64,000 bases of DNA, from NCBI GenBank assembly GCA_026874595.1, contig CM049306.1, positions 11,119,019 through 11,183,018 of the forward strand, given 5' to 3'. The first letter of the stretch is position 1. Each line of letters starts with the position of its first letter. Below, piece by piece: positions 1-11,440 of the stretch. Below the pieces are notes generated by a model. The model searched no databases. It was not told the DNA's origin and worked only from the letters and a program-made list of their open reading frames with translations. Both the position numbers and the translations under genes were made by a program. The DNA is from Sipunculus nudus (lineage: Eukaryota; Annelida; Sipuncula; Golfingiida; Sipunculidae).

Positions 1-2157
1 GGAAATGACAGAATGTACATTAAAAATTGGCGACCAATTTCTTTACTTAATATAGATTATAAATTAGCCACAAAAGCAAAATCTAACAGATTTATTAAAA
101 TTTTGCACTCTATAATTCATTATAATCAACTTGGATTTCTGAAAGAGAGGTATATTGGAGAAGGAGTAAGAATAATTCAAGATATAATGGATCTTCTGAA
201 AAAAATAAATAAACCTGGCTTGATTGCTTGTATAGATTTTGAAAAAGCATTTGACACTTTGGAATGGGACTTTATTTTAAAATCTTTAGAAACTTTCAAT
301 TTTGGCAGGGATGCAATCAGATGGGTCAAGACATTCTACAATAACATTTTTTCATGTGTAATTAATCAGGGTGTCACTGGGGGGTATTTTGAAATCACAA
401 GAGGGGTACGCCAAGGAGATCCTCTATCACCATATCTTTTTATAATTGCCACCCAAATGTTGTCAATAGCTATAAGACATAATACAGAAATAAAAGGTAT
501 AAAATTAGACAATAACTATGAAATCAAACTTGTTCAGTATGCAGATGATTTAACACTCTTACTGAAGGACATAGTCTCTGGACAGAAAGTATTTCAGCTC
601 CTTGAAGAATTTAGTGTGGTATCTGGCCTAAAAATCAACCAAAATAAAACAGAAATAATGTGGATTGGATCAAACCGAAACAGGAAAGATAAACCTCTAA
701 CAGGTATATGGACCTCTAATTTAAAAATTGTAGGTATTACCTTTAATCATAACAAGCATAAAATGATTGAAGAAAACTTAAGACCTAAAATTGATGTGAC
801 TAAAAACACTTTTGCCTTATGGAAAACAAGAAACCTCACTTTAAATGGTAGAATACTTCTGGCCAAAAATTTGGGTTACTCATGATTTCAGTATGTACTA
901 TCGGTTATAGATGTTCCATGATGTTATATCAAAGAAATAAATAATCTTTTATATTCCTTTATTTGGAAAGGTAACCCAAAGGGTAGGATAAAAAGAGATA
1001 TTTTGAATTTGAGTTATGAGGAAGGGGGTCAAAAGATGCTTAATGTCCAATATATGGTTGATGCACAGAAAACTGTTTGGTTAAAGAGATATATATTAGG
1101 CAAAACCAAAGATTTTGTGAGGTTAATTGACAATTTATGTTAAGCTTATGGAGGTCTGGCACTACTTATGAAATGTTCCTACTCTGAAAAGACCTTACAG
1201 AAAATGCCACCATTTTATAAAAACATGATGTTAGTGTGGGAAAATATCCGAGAAAATAAACATTCGGACATTATATGGAACAATAAAAATATACTGGTTG
1301 GAGGAAATTCAATTTACAACAACATTTTGTATAATATAGGTATAATATATGTCTCAGATCTTTATAATACTGAAGGTAACATTCCATTTGAAGTATGGGT
1401 TCATAAAGGGGAACCCATGTACTTATTTAATGTTTGGAGGGGTATTATAGCTGGAGTTAGAGCAAATTTTCATAATTAAAAAAAAAATGATACCAGTTAT
1501 GAAGAAGATCAAATTTTGTGTAATTTAGGGAAAAACATTAAACTATTGAGTACAATAACCTCTAAGTTAATATATGATACAATTATACAGAAAAAGGTCA
1601 CGGTCAATCATTGGGGTAAAGAGTTTTATTCGAAAGAGTATGACATTAAAGAAAGCCAGTGGTCATTAATTTTCAGGTTAGCCAAACAAGCCACTAAAGA
1701 CAAAAAACTTCAAGAATTGCAGTATAAAATACTGACTAGATCTCTAACAGTTAATGAATTGCTTTATAAGTGTGGCATAAAACAAGATGATTTATGTTCT
1801 TTTTGAACAGACAACAAGGAGACAATAGAACATCTGATGTATCAGTGTAAAGTAAGTAAATCATTTTGGGAACAATTAGAAGTTTGGATAAACACTCGGT
1901 CCGAAACCTTTATTCAGTTGAGTGAAAAAACTGTAATAATAGGAAGTATTGATACAAATTATCGGGATGTGATCAATGTAATAATATTATTAGGAAAGCA
2001 CTATTTATATTCTAATAGAATAGGAGGGAAAATTCAAGATTTGAATATTTTCATTTCAAAGGTAAGAGCATATATTAAAATTGAACAATACATATCACAT
2101 AAAGAACAAAAGGAAGAAGATTTTTTGGAATTATGGGGACAATTCTTAACAATGTAA
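1..2157 (+). pseudogene. Decayed LINE reverse transcriptase ORF (L1/Tx1-like), 5' end cut by window edge
   Basis: The frame starting at base 13 can be read to 2157 as one reverse-transcriptase-like protein interrupted only by in-frame stops (at 883, 919, 1141, 1477 and 1804; two TAA, three TGA). Visible RT motifs are NWRPISLLN near the start, ACIDFEKAFDTLEW (motif A), GVRQGDPLSPYLF (motif B), QYADDLTLL (motif C with the YADD catalytic pair) and SGLKINQNKTEIMW (motif D). The region near 820-860 reads RNLTLNGRILLAK, common in L1/Tx1-type elements. The C-terminal part around 1790-1870 has a Cys/His-bearing segment ending ETIEHLMYQCK...FW, as in the zf-RVT tail of LINE ORF2. No frameshift is needed, so decay is by point mutation. 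The endonuclease part would lie upstream of the window. Reverse transcription of its own RNA is the family role; this copy cannot make a full product. Confidence 0.93.
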
Positions 2158-2371
2158 AACTAGGACATTTTGTATATGTTCTCTGTAAAATGTATATATG
2201 TATAGTCTCTCATGCACATTTTAATTGCAATCATATACAAATTAGTTGTTTTTTTGTTTTTTTTCTACTTAGCCTTTCCATATTTTTCATTGTATTATGG
2301 CAAATTATATGGTGATATCCTGTGTGGATAATGCATGTACGAATAGATTTATACAAAAAATATTGAAAAAA
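2158..2371 (+). repeat. Probable LINE 3' UTR and A-rich tail
   Basis: AT-rich sequence follows the LINE stop codon and ends in an A run near 2364-2375. This is the expected place for the 3' UTR and poly-A-like tail of the retrotransposon. The exact end was judged by eye. Confidence 0.5.
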
Positions 2372-2404
2372 AAAAACTTACAGAAATTACACTTAACAGT
2401 CTTA

Positions 2405-2732
2405 ATTCCTGGCATGTATATAGAAAATATATATGAGAATACTCCTGGTAAATATTAAGAAAAACAGACAAGTGGTTTAGATGTTAGGCAGTCCTGAAGT
2501 ATGATAATAGGTTTTTAATGGAAATTTGAGGTTTTTCTTTAATTTCTTGAAGAAACGATGTCACAGTGACCTGGTTTTTGGTTTGGTAGGAGATCTTGGG
2601 AACATCTAACAGTATGCCATAATTTGGATTCGTAGGCATGACAGTTTCAAAACGTGCCAGTCAAACGGACGGACAGATGGACAATGGACCATGACTATAG
2701 CTCAGATGACTTACAGTCAGCTGAGCTAAAAA
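2405..2732 (-). mobile_element. Family A element, TTTTTAG end (partial)
   Basis: Read on the minus strand it begins TTTTTAGCTCAGCTGACT, forms a long hairpin (AGCTCAG-TGACT against AGTCAGCTGAGCT with one mismatch), then has a purine/pyrimidine stretch of GGAC-type repeats and a conserved body. The same body recurs near 6510-6847, 26690-27046, 41990-42301 and 45145-45476. The opposite end is not seen here. Confidence 0.7.
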
Positions 2733-3291
2733 TGTTAAAGCAGTCTTGCTGTTTAAAGAAATTTTAAGAAATTTCCATAACATTCTGTGATATCATGTTT
2801 CATGTCCAGTGTGTATACTATTACTATGAAACACCACTGACTAGTCTATACCAGTAGTCATAAACCATAATTTAAAATGAAATATCATGCAGAGCCAGCA
2901 TACCTGATACTATTAATTTGAGATTTGGATGGAGAGTTACCTAAATTTGTTATCATTCCCGCCTCCCGGTCTAGGGATCATAAGAAACCTTTTAACATGG
3001 TATACAAAATCAGAAATTTTTTTCAAATTTTGTCTGGATGTCTATTTACTGAGAAAAGCCTTTCACATTTGCTGATATCAACTTAAAATTGGGTACAATT
3101 TAGATGAAACAATCAATTTATGGGTTCAATATATTTCGAGATTATCCAGATACATCATACATGTATTTGATTTATCAACCATAACATTTATTGGTGTTGG
3201 TGGTTGTAGTCCCAAGTTTGACTCAGTATCTAATGATACATAAGAAATACTTGAAACAATAAATTTTAAGAATTTGTTATTGAAATTGAAA
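2733..3291. other. No gene recognised
   Basis: AT-rich, with no convincing exon in either strand. Later ATRIP exons, which would lie to the left of 3642 on the minus strand, were sought and not found here. Confidence 0.4.
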
Positions 3292-3615
3292 AACTAGGGA
3301 CCCATGGGTCTTGATACCGAGCTGAATTTGTCTATAAAAGATACTGGAGGTTTTGTATCAAATTTTTAATTACTCTGGGGGGGGGTACTTAAAAGCCCCA
3401 TAGCTTGGAGGATATGTGTTGCACTGACTTAATTTCAGGATTCCAGAAGTTCTTTCATTGACCTCCCTTGATGTTCACTTAGAAGCTCCTAGATTCAGCA
3501 GTTAAGAACTGTGCCTTGCTAATGCACAGATGGACGCCCGGATGGACGACAGACAAAGCACCATACCTATAAATCAGTTGACTTTCACTAAAGTTTCAGT
3601 CAGCTGAGCTAAAAA
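3292..3615 (-). mobile_element. Family A short element, both ends present
   Basis: Minus strand: starts TTTTTAGCTCAGCTGACTG (3615) and ends GACCCATGGGTCCCTAGTT (3292). The last part contains the 12-bp palindrome GACCCATGGGTC just inside the CTAGTT end. It has a G run at 3377-3386 and a short pyrimidine/purine motif (GGACG...) near 3535-3550. It is only about 320 bp, so it is an internally reduced member of the family. It lies inside the ATRIP gene, just beyond the exon 1 donor site. Confidence 0.75.
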
Positions 3616-3641
3616 CTCTTGGAAAGTCATAGTGCTCATAC

Positions 3642-4061
3642 CTGCTTCTTGTAACTTTCCAGCTGTTCTTTCATTTTTTGCATCTGATTAGCAATGACAT
3701 CAGAACTTTTACCACAGCCGTCCACAGGTTTGGGCATCTGAAATAGCGATGTGGTTGCATCAAGCTGAAGTGACTGGTAGCCCTCTGAGGCAATACTGTT
3801 AATGGCAGCATTTGAGGTAGCACCTGGATTAACAATCTGACCATGAGCAGCAATCTTTTCAGGTATCTGTGTACTTGTGGCTATTGGTTTAACATCAGTC
3901 TCTAAAGCTTGAGAAGCCAGAAAATCAAATTCATCCAACTGATCTGCTGTAAAGTTGTCTTCCTCTTCTTCATCCCAGAAATCACCTCCTGCCTCTCTCC
4001 CGTGCAGGTGACTAGAGAGACGGCGACGCTTGTCTGGTGGGCCTCTCAAAGCCATCCTCAT
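3642..4061 (-). CDS. ATRIP: ATR-interacting protein, first coding exon (partial gene)
   Basis: ATRIP recruits the ATR checkpoint kinase to RPA-coated single-stranded DNA in the nucleus. The exon encodes 140 residues and ends in phase 0 at CAG|GTATGA. Residues 12-19 are basic (DKRRRLSSH), followed by an acidic run and FTADQLDEFDFLASQAL at about residues 37-53. This closely matches the conserved N-terminal acidic motif by which animal ATRIP binds the RPA70 N domain (FTADDLEELDTLASQAL in human, from memory). The end of the exon (MQKMKEQLESYKKQ) looks like the start of the ATRIP coiled coil. Just upstream of the ATG the minus strand reads TTGTTTGTAG|GCTT, a good splice acceptor at 4065/4066, so a non-coding exon may lie further right. 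The remaining exons are outside the window. Identification rests on one motif and its context; it is good but not proven. Confidence 0.82.
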
Positions 4062-6509
4062 AAGCCTACAAACAAGATCAATAATATCATTAACCTGGTG
4101 TATTTAATGTGGAGTCCATCCTAAGCAATCTTGTTTTCACATTTCCATTTAATTTTATATTCATGTGATGACTTACTGTCATTGATATTACTGATCTGTT
4201 TATGAGATGACAGGTCTTCCTTGTGAGAGCTGTTACCCAGACAATATTGAAGTCACAAAAGTCGATGAGATAGATGTTACATTGACTGACATCATCAACT
4301 GGAATCGCTGCACTGATGAATATATTGCAGTCATCGTGAACTCTCTTGCAATAGAACATGCTGACATGGGTACTGGTACAGACAACACATTCTATTTGGG
4401 AGAGCTCTCCAAAATTATGATAATTTAATTATTGTCAGGTGAGTAACAGTTTAGAGTAATATTGGTATTCTGATTGGCTGCACAGAACAATTATGCTCAT
4501 CATTAATCATTTAATGAATATTCTAAATTAAGTTCACGTAAAGTTCATGGTGAGGTCAATTTATGTGCTGTCAGTTCACTCAAGGGTGTTCTAAATAGAC
4601 AGATGGTCTTTCAGACAGGTTCCACTGTATATCAATTTCAAAAACACTTAAAACTTACAAACTAGTTATAATTGCTAGAGGAATTCCCATTCATGTGGCA
4701 GCCTGTTATAATGTTAGCATGCAAATCTGTATTACTAGTACTGGGTTGGTGTGTGTCAGTGTTTAAACAAACTTTAATGTTGAACATTGTCTCACAGGCA
4801 CTTAACATTGCCAGCGTCACTGGGCTTGTGGGTGACACATCCCGTCTGAATGCTGAAGGAGCATGGCTTAAAAAAATTGGCAATGACTATGTGTAAAACC
4901 CAGACCCCATGGACCCCAAGAGAATTCTATCATTCTTTAAATTCTCAGACAAATTTGTCAAGATATTTAAGCAGAAAAGTATATCTATAGACATATTTTA
5001 TATTATGCTTTGTTGAAAACATAAAAATAAATCTGTTTTGCACCATAATTTGACAATTTACACTGACACATGGATCCCACGGACACCTTTTGATTGCTCA
5101 TCGCTTTATTATGTTTTAGTACACTTTTTAACATTGCTAATTTGATTTGGTTAAATGTTTTTGAACCTGTATTTTTACATTTATGTCTTCTTTTTTATTC
5201 ATATTTTTATATATGCTATTTATTCCATATGCATGTCTACATCGTTTGAAAAGTATTTTAAGTGAATTCATAAAATCATTATTCCTGTTTCTAACACTGC
5301 TTGAAAATGAAATGCACATAATAAACCATTTTATGGGTAATTATGTTACTGCCATATTTAAGTTGCATGGTTGTTCAAATTAAGAGAAAAATGAAATGAT
5401 CACGAGACCTGTGTTTTGTTGAAGATCTATGGCACTAATATGTCTCAGGTCCACAATCATGACTAGTGGTGCAATTCATCAAATAAATCTCCCTTAATAT
5501 GCCTGTACTATTATATTTTCACCCACAATATCAAATAATCATATGTAATGTGCTGCATGGGTGATAATTCTTTTCTCATCAAGGCATAATTAACAAGGAC
5601 CTGTGGGTCATGGGGCTCAGCTGAAATTGATTCTTAGAATAATGGCATCAAATCCTGGTGGTTGAGCTAAATGTGCGCTTTAATTAACTACATGAAAGTT
5701 GTGGGAGCCTCATGATCACATATTTGCAAGAGTTTCAGTATTTCTACCAAGTGATTGGAATATGCATGTAAATATAATCAGAGAACTTATGAAACCCTCT
5801 AAATTATAGAATAATTGACATGAGCCAAAGTATAACAAGGAGTCTCTGTGGTTTCTGCTGGTTGCTGAAAAAATGTGAAATAATAAGATTCATCTTGTTT
5901 ATTGTACAGTTCTTTCAACAGAATGGGGTGGGGGAGGGAGGGAGAAGAGGGGGTTGAGAGGCAGAGAGAGGGAGAGAGACACAGAAAGGTTCTCTGTGGT
6001 TGTTACTGCTGACAGGCTGACCCGGCTCACCTAGACAAATGAAGCTGACCAGGAGTGAAGCAACTGCACAGCCAGGGGAGCTGAGGGCAGTACCAGCATA
6101 CTGCATACCACTGTTCTGGGCTGGCCTGATGTAAACAATACTTCACATGGTGCTTGAAAAATTGAATAAAATTTACAGTTTTTGATCAAATGGTTTCAAA
6201 TTTCAGATTATAAAAGATTTAATCCTTGAGTGTACAAGCTGTGAAAATTAAATTAACAGTGCTCAAGTTACATGAAGAAAATGTGCTATGGTTTATTTTG
6301 GGCAACATTTAAGATACTTATTAAACATTTATGCTAATAACTTAAATAATTTACAAAATATTATCCTACATTCAGGTATACAAATAAACCAAATTGCATA
6401 AAGATATATATGCTTGAAATAAGCTCTCTAGCCAAACAAATTATCATGTTGAGCAAGAAAATATATTTCCTGATTTTTTGACAAATTGCATTATGGTTGG
6501 GCCAATATT
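4062..6509. other. Intergenic region between ATRIP and NDUFB11 (left part), no gene recognised
   Basis: AT-rich, with short open frames (for example 4207-4428) that match no family known to me. 5925-5985 is GA/G-rich (GGGTGGGGGAGGGAGGGAG). Part of 4082-4200 could hold ATRIP 5' UTR or promoter sequence if the acceptor at 4065 is not used. Confidence 0.4.
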
Positions 6510-6847
6510 TTCAAAGATATACTCAAAATAGAAAAAATATGTATGAATGGTTATATCAAAATATAAATAGATATACAACGGCGGTTTTCAAAGTGTGCAG
6601 TTTTGAAGTGTAACAATAGGTTTTTACTGGAAAATGGAGGGTTTTCCTTAATTTCTCGAACAAATTAAGTCACAGTAATCCAGTTTCAGGTTTTGTACTT
6701 GTAGGAGAACTTAAGGACATCGAACTCTTTGTTGAATTTTGGATGCATAAGTCTAATGGTTTCAAAACGTGCCCTATTAATGGACGTCTGGACGGCTGAA
6801 GGACCAAGTCTATAGCTCAGAGGACTACTAGTCAGCCGAGCTAAAAA
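6510..6847 (-). mobile_element. Family A element, TTTTTAG end (partial)
   Basis: Minus strand begins TTTTTAGCTCGGCTGACTAG at 6847. It shares the GGACGTCTGGACGG stretch and the body found in the 2405-2732 copy. The left border was estimated from where similarity to other copies fades. Confidence 0.65.
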
Positions 6848-7245
6848 TATGAGCAGTGGTTACTGAGGTCTTCCAAAATGGAACAACCCTTAAACTAAAG
6901 CAGTTTGGGTCCGTCTTCACCAAAATCCTTTTGTAAACTTAAATTTTTCATTGATTCGGCCATTAGCAAAGCTGCAACATTGACTTGGATGCATTCTTCC
7001 ATCAGAAACAGGTGTGGTTTTGTCAATATAAATAATAGAAAATATGATCCGTGGGTTCCAGGTCTTACACATGCCAAATAAATTACTGTCATCTTTGATG
7101 TTATTAGGTCAATGCCGTAGAACAAGTGTGAACTTAATATGACCTATTATCAGTGATTATCTAACAAAAGTAAATAGATTGATGTAAATTTATATCATAA
7201 TCAATGCTGTAGCTGAAACTGAGAGAGCAAGCATTATAAGTATAT

Positions 7246-7462
7246 CCCAAAGGGCACCGGACATTGATTTGATGTTTATTAAACAGTCTGGATGTTGAGT
7301 CAATGTTAATTCAAGGATGTCTGCACTGGACGTTGATTCAATGTTAATTCAATGTTGTCAATGTGATTTCAACATTAATTCAACGTTTACATTGAATTAA
7401 CGTTGAATCAACTTACAGACAACGTTGAATAAACATTGAATCAACGTCCAGTGCTCGTTGGG
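7246..7462. mobile_element. MITE-like element with ~24 bp imperfect terminal inverted repeats
   Basis: The left end CCCAAAGGGCACCGGACATTG and the reverse complement of the right end (CCCAACGAGCACTGGACGTTG) match at about 19 of 24 positions. The interior is itself a set of inverted and direct copies of a CAACGTTGAATCAACG-type motif, so the whole element can fold into a long hairpin. No clear target-site duplication was seen. Confidence 0.6.
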
Positions 7463-7559
7463 ACAATACAAGTTCCTGTGAATAGGATTTATTTTTCATA
7501 AACATATTTGATAACACTTTTTAACAGTCTTAACTTGCTTCACAATTGTTCACATACAT

Positions 7560-8149
7560 AAATTCTCTGCTGTTTCTATTCTAGGTTCAAATGTAGGACG
7601 TGAACAGCTAGGTCGGGCCTGTCAAAGGTTTCCGAGCGCGAGCAGACATACAACTTGTAACGTTTTGCATCTTTTGGGTCATGGAATTTTATTGGTTAGG
7701 TATGATCTTGCCCAGACGGCAGCCAAAACTTTTCAACCAATTACAAGGCTCGACTCAAGCAGCGAGGGCCCTGCCAGAAATCTAACTTGAGCAAATGCAT
7801 GATTACCTGAGCCAAAGCCGGCTGAAATCGTTTTAATTTTGCATTTCTCACCAATTGGTAGTATGCAGTCCAGGAGTTTGACACAAGAAGTACATACAAT
7901 TAGCGAAATAAGTTTGTCAACGGCCAGTCAGTTACCCTTGTTGGTATCAGTTTTTCACATGTAAACAAAGTCAGCGCACATTGCCGCCATGGCATTGGGA
8001 ATGTTACAATAATCTCAAATAAATGCCAACCGAACGAAGTAGCAAATAAATCTTCGATATGGTTGATCTGATGTCAGTTTTGTTCATTACAAAAACACCT
8101 TTTCAATTCAATTTTGTCACAAAAATGCGTAAAATTATAGTTTATAATT
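7560..8149 (+). promoter_or_regulatory. Probable NDUFB11 promoter / 5' UTR region
   Basis: More GC-containing than its surroundings, with CCAAT-type boxes in both orientations (ATTGG near 7690, CCAAT near 7738 and again near 7851) and a YY1-like GCCGCCATGGC near 7983. No TATA box stands out. The ATG inside GCCGCCATGG (7989) opens a 7-codon frame, and another ATG at 8059 opens a frame overlapping the NDUFB11 start out of phase. Transcription therefore probably starts downstream of these, or they act as upstream ORFs. The assignment is inferred from position. Confidence 0.35.
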
Positions 8150-8386
8150 ATGGCTTCAAGATTAGTTGTTGCCGTCAATGTCAAGGACAAGGTGATCATG
8201 GCTTCCCTGCTTCGAAACATCGCCCGGCAGGGTTGTCAACTTGTCGCCCGCAATAACAAAGTATACAGACAGAACATACACCCAAGATTACTTATTTCAA
8301 CTTCCAGGAAAAACAAAGATGCTGCAAGCATTTCAAATCATGACGAACCCGTGAAAGTTGAGGAAAATCTTGCAGATAAAGAAGAG
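8150..8386 (+). CDS. NDUFB11: NDUFB11 exon 1 (mitochondrial complex I subunit ESSS)
   Basis: NDUFB11 is a single-pass accessory subunit of the membrane arm (P module) of NADH:ubiquinone oxidoreductase in the mitochondrial inner membrane. This exon encodes the import presequence and matrix-side segment (79 codons) and ends in phase 0 at GAAGAG|GTGAGAG. Two in-frame ATGs both read MAS: 8150 and 8198. The second gives MASLLRNIARQGCQLVARNN, an Arg-rich, acid-free segment typical of mitochondrial presequences. It makes a 157-residue protein, close to the roughly 153 of human. The first gives 173 residues and begins MASRLVVAVNVKDKV. I give the longer form but favour the second start. This part is weakly conserved in the family; the assignment comes from exons 2 and 3, which splice to it in phase. 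Confidence 0.85.
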
Positions 8387-9433
8387 GTGAGAGCTCTGTC
8401 ACTTCACACTTGTCTCTGGTGTTCACCTCCGCCTGTATCAGTGTGTGCACAGGAAGAAACAAGGGGGGGGGGATAAAAGATTAAAACATTGAGGATACCC
8501 ATTCATGTTCTTAGGGTTTGAAAATCGCCTGGCTTGTTATTAAAAAAAGGCACGACAATAAGTTATAACTGGTGAAAGGGTAATTGGTTGTTATGGGTTC
8601 ATAACTGAAATGAGATTTCAGTTATGGGGATCCTCTTATGGAAAAGTGTAGCAGGGGTATATTGGGATATTTGCAAAATAAACAGAGAAAATGGAGGCAA
8701 TTTAGCAAATTTATTACCAATAATGGCTAATAAACTGTTCTGGAGTAAAAATAAATTATGTAGAAGTGCCCTTGTAAGGAAATTGTTAAGATTTCAACTC
8801 CTGTGTTTTTTTTAGCCTGCCATGTGGTCATGTTTATCTTTTGTCACATGACCCTGTCCTTGACCTTATTGATATGAGAAAAGTTGTCCTCTGATTATTG
8901 TTCCAAATAAATTATAGTAAATATTGTTTCCATAACTTCCATAGGCATATTTGTTAAAACCTTAAAAGATATAGCCATAAAATTATAAAGGACTTATTGA
9001 AGCCATATATTAATATAATAATTATTATCATTTACTCATAAGTATTATTCATGAAATAAGATTTTTTTAATAGATTTATTAGCAATAAATTACTCTGGTA
9101 CACCAGAGGTCAGGTCACAGGTCAGGTCATGGGTGACCAGAGTTCATGCCTCAGCAACATGGCTGTGTCAGTGATGGTCTTCTGCTCTTCTCTTCATGAT
9201 AAAATGCTGTTATATCATATATAACATAAACAGGAGACTCCACATGTGTGGAAACTGATATATAAAGGATATATAGGTAGAGTGAACATAGTTTAAGCTG
9301 CATCTTATTCTTAATTACTCTTTTATTCTTTCCTTCTGATAAATCAGAAGGACCGCTACAATATTTCGTAAGAACATATTCAAGGCTGAGTATGGAGCCC
9401 GGGTCACCTGGTGTGTAATTCTCAGCCTTGCAC
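8387..9433 (+). other. NDUFB11 intron 1, left part
   Basis: AT-rich intron without recognised genes. Around 9107-9140 there is a cluster of AGGTCA/GGTCA half-sites (AGGTCAGGTCACAGGTCAGG). Open frames here are short and unsupported. Confidence 0.5.
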
Positions 9434-9922
9434 CAAGGCAAGGTAATTGGGTAGTGGCTGGGGCATATAGTTTTACTTTTACCCATGTTCGTCATTCTGT
9501 CCCTCCGTCATTCTGAAATCAAACAGTTGTACGGACTTTTTTCACAATGCCTGCAGATATTGGCCTGATTTTTGGTGTGTGGGCAGATAATGACCAGTTA
9601 CAGATCAAGTTCGCGTTTCGTCCCGGTTGACCTTCTTTTGAACGATTTACGCCCTCTGAACTTAGAAAATTTCATGAAAAATAGAAATTTTCATGACAAA
9701 TACACATGTACAGACTTTTTTTCACAATGCCTGCAGATACTGGCCTGATTTTTGGTGTGTTGCTTGATAATGACCCTTTACAGATCGAGTTTGCATTTTG
9801 CCCTTGTTGACCAACTTTTGACCATACGACACCTCCTGAACATAAAAAATTTTTCAAAATTTAACAAATGTTTCTAATTTGCCCCTGGCGGGGGCATTCG
9901 TGTCGTCCTGACACATCTCGTT
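9434..9922 (-). mobile_element. Family B tandem-repeat element, copy B1
   Basis: Read on the minus strand, it starts at the AACGAGATGTGTCAGGACGAC end (9922) with a hairpin (GTGTC-GTCCT-GACAC at 9900-9914), followed by the subterminal repeat ATGCCCCCGCC. Two units of the family B 180-bp repeat follow (CTGCAGATA-TGGCCTGATTTTTGGTGTG on the plus strand). The other end has the ACGGACATGGGTAAAACTATATGCC-type motif of the family near 9445-9495. The left border is approximate. Confidence 0.7.
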
Positions 9923-10077
9923 TTATAAATGGGCTATATAAGTTATTATGGTATTGACAGTATTAACGCAAATGATAAACAAAAGTAATATTCTATAATA
10001 TAGAGATGTATAATTTTATAAAAATAAGGTTATATAATAAAAGGTGGTGTTGTTTGAGTCATTGTGGCTTAAAAATT

Positions 10078-10766
10078 GGTAATTGTGCATTTAATCGGGT
10101 TTTTGTAAAAGGCCTATTTTACCATTTTCAATGCATTATTTCCAAATATTGTTTATTCTGTAATAAGGAGAAATGTATACTTGTATAAGAATAAAGTGTT
10201 TGATAACTAATATATTTTAGATGTAATGAGCAAAAATGCTCAAATATAGCTTATTTTCTAGCAAATTCTTAGCAACGTCATTAACGTCATGCATAAGGTT
10301 ATGACAGACTATGAAAATCTGAGCCAATAAATTTGACTTTTGAGACATTTTGTCTCTCAAACAACTTAACCTTTCATTATAACCCTTATTTTTCTAAAAT
10401 TATTCCCCCTATATATCACAGAATATTACTTCAGTTTATAATTTGCATTAAGATTGTAAATTAAGCCACTAAAAAAAACCCCGCTAAAATGCACAGTTAC
10501 CTAAAAATGGACTGTTGGATCAAATTTTGCTCTTTTGCCATGACGTTATGCATGATGTTCATGACGTCGCCGGGAAAACAAGCAATATTTGAGCAATTTA
10601 TGTCATTATATGAAAAAAACCTTGGTTATAAAACTATATATATGCCTTATTCTTATATAAGTACACATTTCTTCTTATTATAGATCAACACGAATTTGGA
10701 AATAATGCGTTAACAATAAGTAATATAGGCTTTTTCTTTAAAAAAAACGTAAACTACACAATTACC
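10078..10766. mobile_element. Foldback element with ~250 bp inverted arms
   Basis: The left arm (about 10078-10330) and the reverse complement of the right arm (about 10510-10766) align along their length. Outer ends are GGTAATTGTG / CACAATTACC; inner matches include GCATTATTTCCAAAT, AGAAATGT-TACTT-TATAAGAATAA and GCTCAAATAT-GCTT. The arms differ by point changes and small gaps, so the insertion is old. No coding sequence or clear target duplication was seen. It lies in NDUFB11 intron 1. Confidence 0.7.
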
Positions 10767-10768
10767 TG

Positions 10769-11440
10769 TGAAAGTGCAGTATAGGAGACCTCACCTCAAA
10801 CGTTAATGGTGATGGTGACTGGCCCTTACTTAAGTTATTATATAAGGCTTTATTTTATTTTTGGCCCCATGGAAGGGAGCCGGGCCATGTCTGTCCTTTC
10901 GCAGAAATAGGTGACATTAAAGAGAGACACCAGGGTGGGCATTTTGAAAAAATATTAGTTGCCCCCTCCATAGTAAACTGTTCACCCGTCCGACATTGTT
11001 GAAGTCAGCAAAAACGTGTGATGGCAAATTTGATTGGTCAAAGGGGACATTCCTGGGGGACAGGGCATGGAAAATTTTTGTGGCCTGGGCACTGGCTGAC
11101 ATCACACGAGAGAAAAAAGGGGAAAAAAATACTGTTCTGTCCCCAGCTGTAAACAAAGCTGACCTTGCCGACCAATCAGAGGAGATTTTACTTATGGAAG
11201 TTCCTTTAGCAACGCAATGGCAAAAGTAACAGGAAAGTCCAACCCCTACAGGGTTTTTTTTTGGCTAAAAAATACACACAGGATATATTATTAATCCATG
11301 TAAGACACTCAAACGTTATACATGTACAGTTATGCCACCCAGGGACAGCAGTAGTGGCCATGCCTTTACCTGTGCGGAATATATGCAATTTAAAAACCTT
11401 TACAGTGCTGTAAGGTGAGGCCTCCTACACTGCACTTTTA
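10769..11440. mobile_element. Non-autonomous DNA transposon with 28 bp terminal inverted repeats
   Basis: The left end TGAAAGTGCAGTATAGGAGA (10769) matches the reverse complement of the right end (TAAAAGTGCAGTGTAGGAGG) with three differences in 28 bp. It sits directly beside the foldback element. The open frames inside (for example 10996-11229) match no transposase I know. Confidence 0.6.

Noticed and set aside
4207-4428. 73-codon plus-strand frame beginning MTGLPCESCYPDN
   Set aside because: No recognised family, no splice borders that extend it, and it opposes the ATRIP upstream region. Length is within chance expectation.
5915-6106. 63-codon minus-strand Pro/Ser/Leu-rich frame
   Set aside because: Produced by the GA/G-rich low-complexity stretch at 5925-5985.
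10996-11229. 77-codon frame inside the 28 bp-TIR element, considered as a transposase remnant
   Set aside because: No DDE/D or zinc-finger pattern and no similarity that I recognise.
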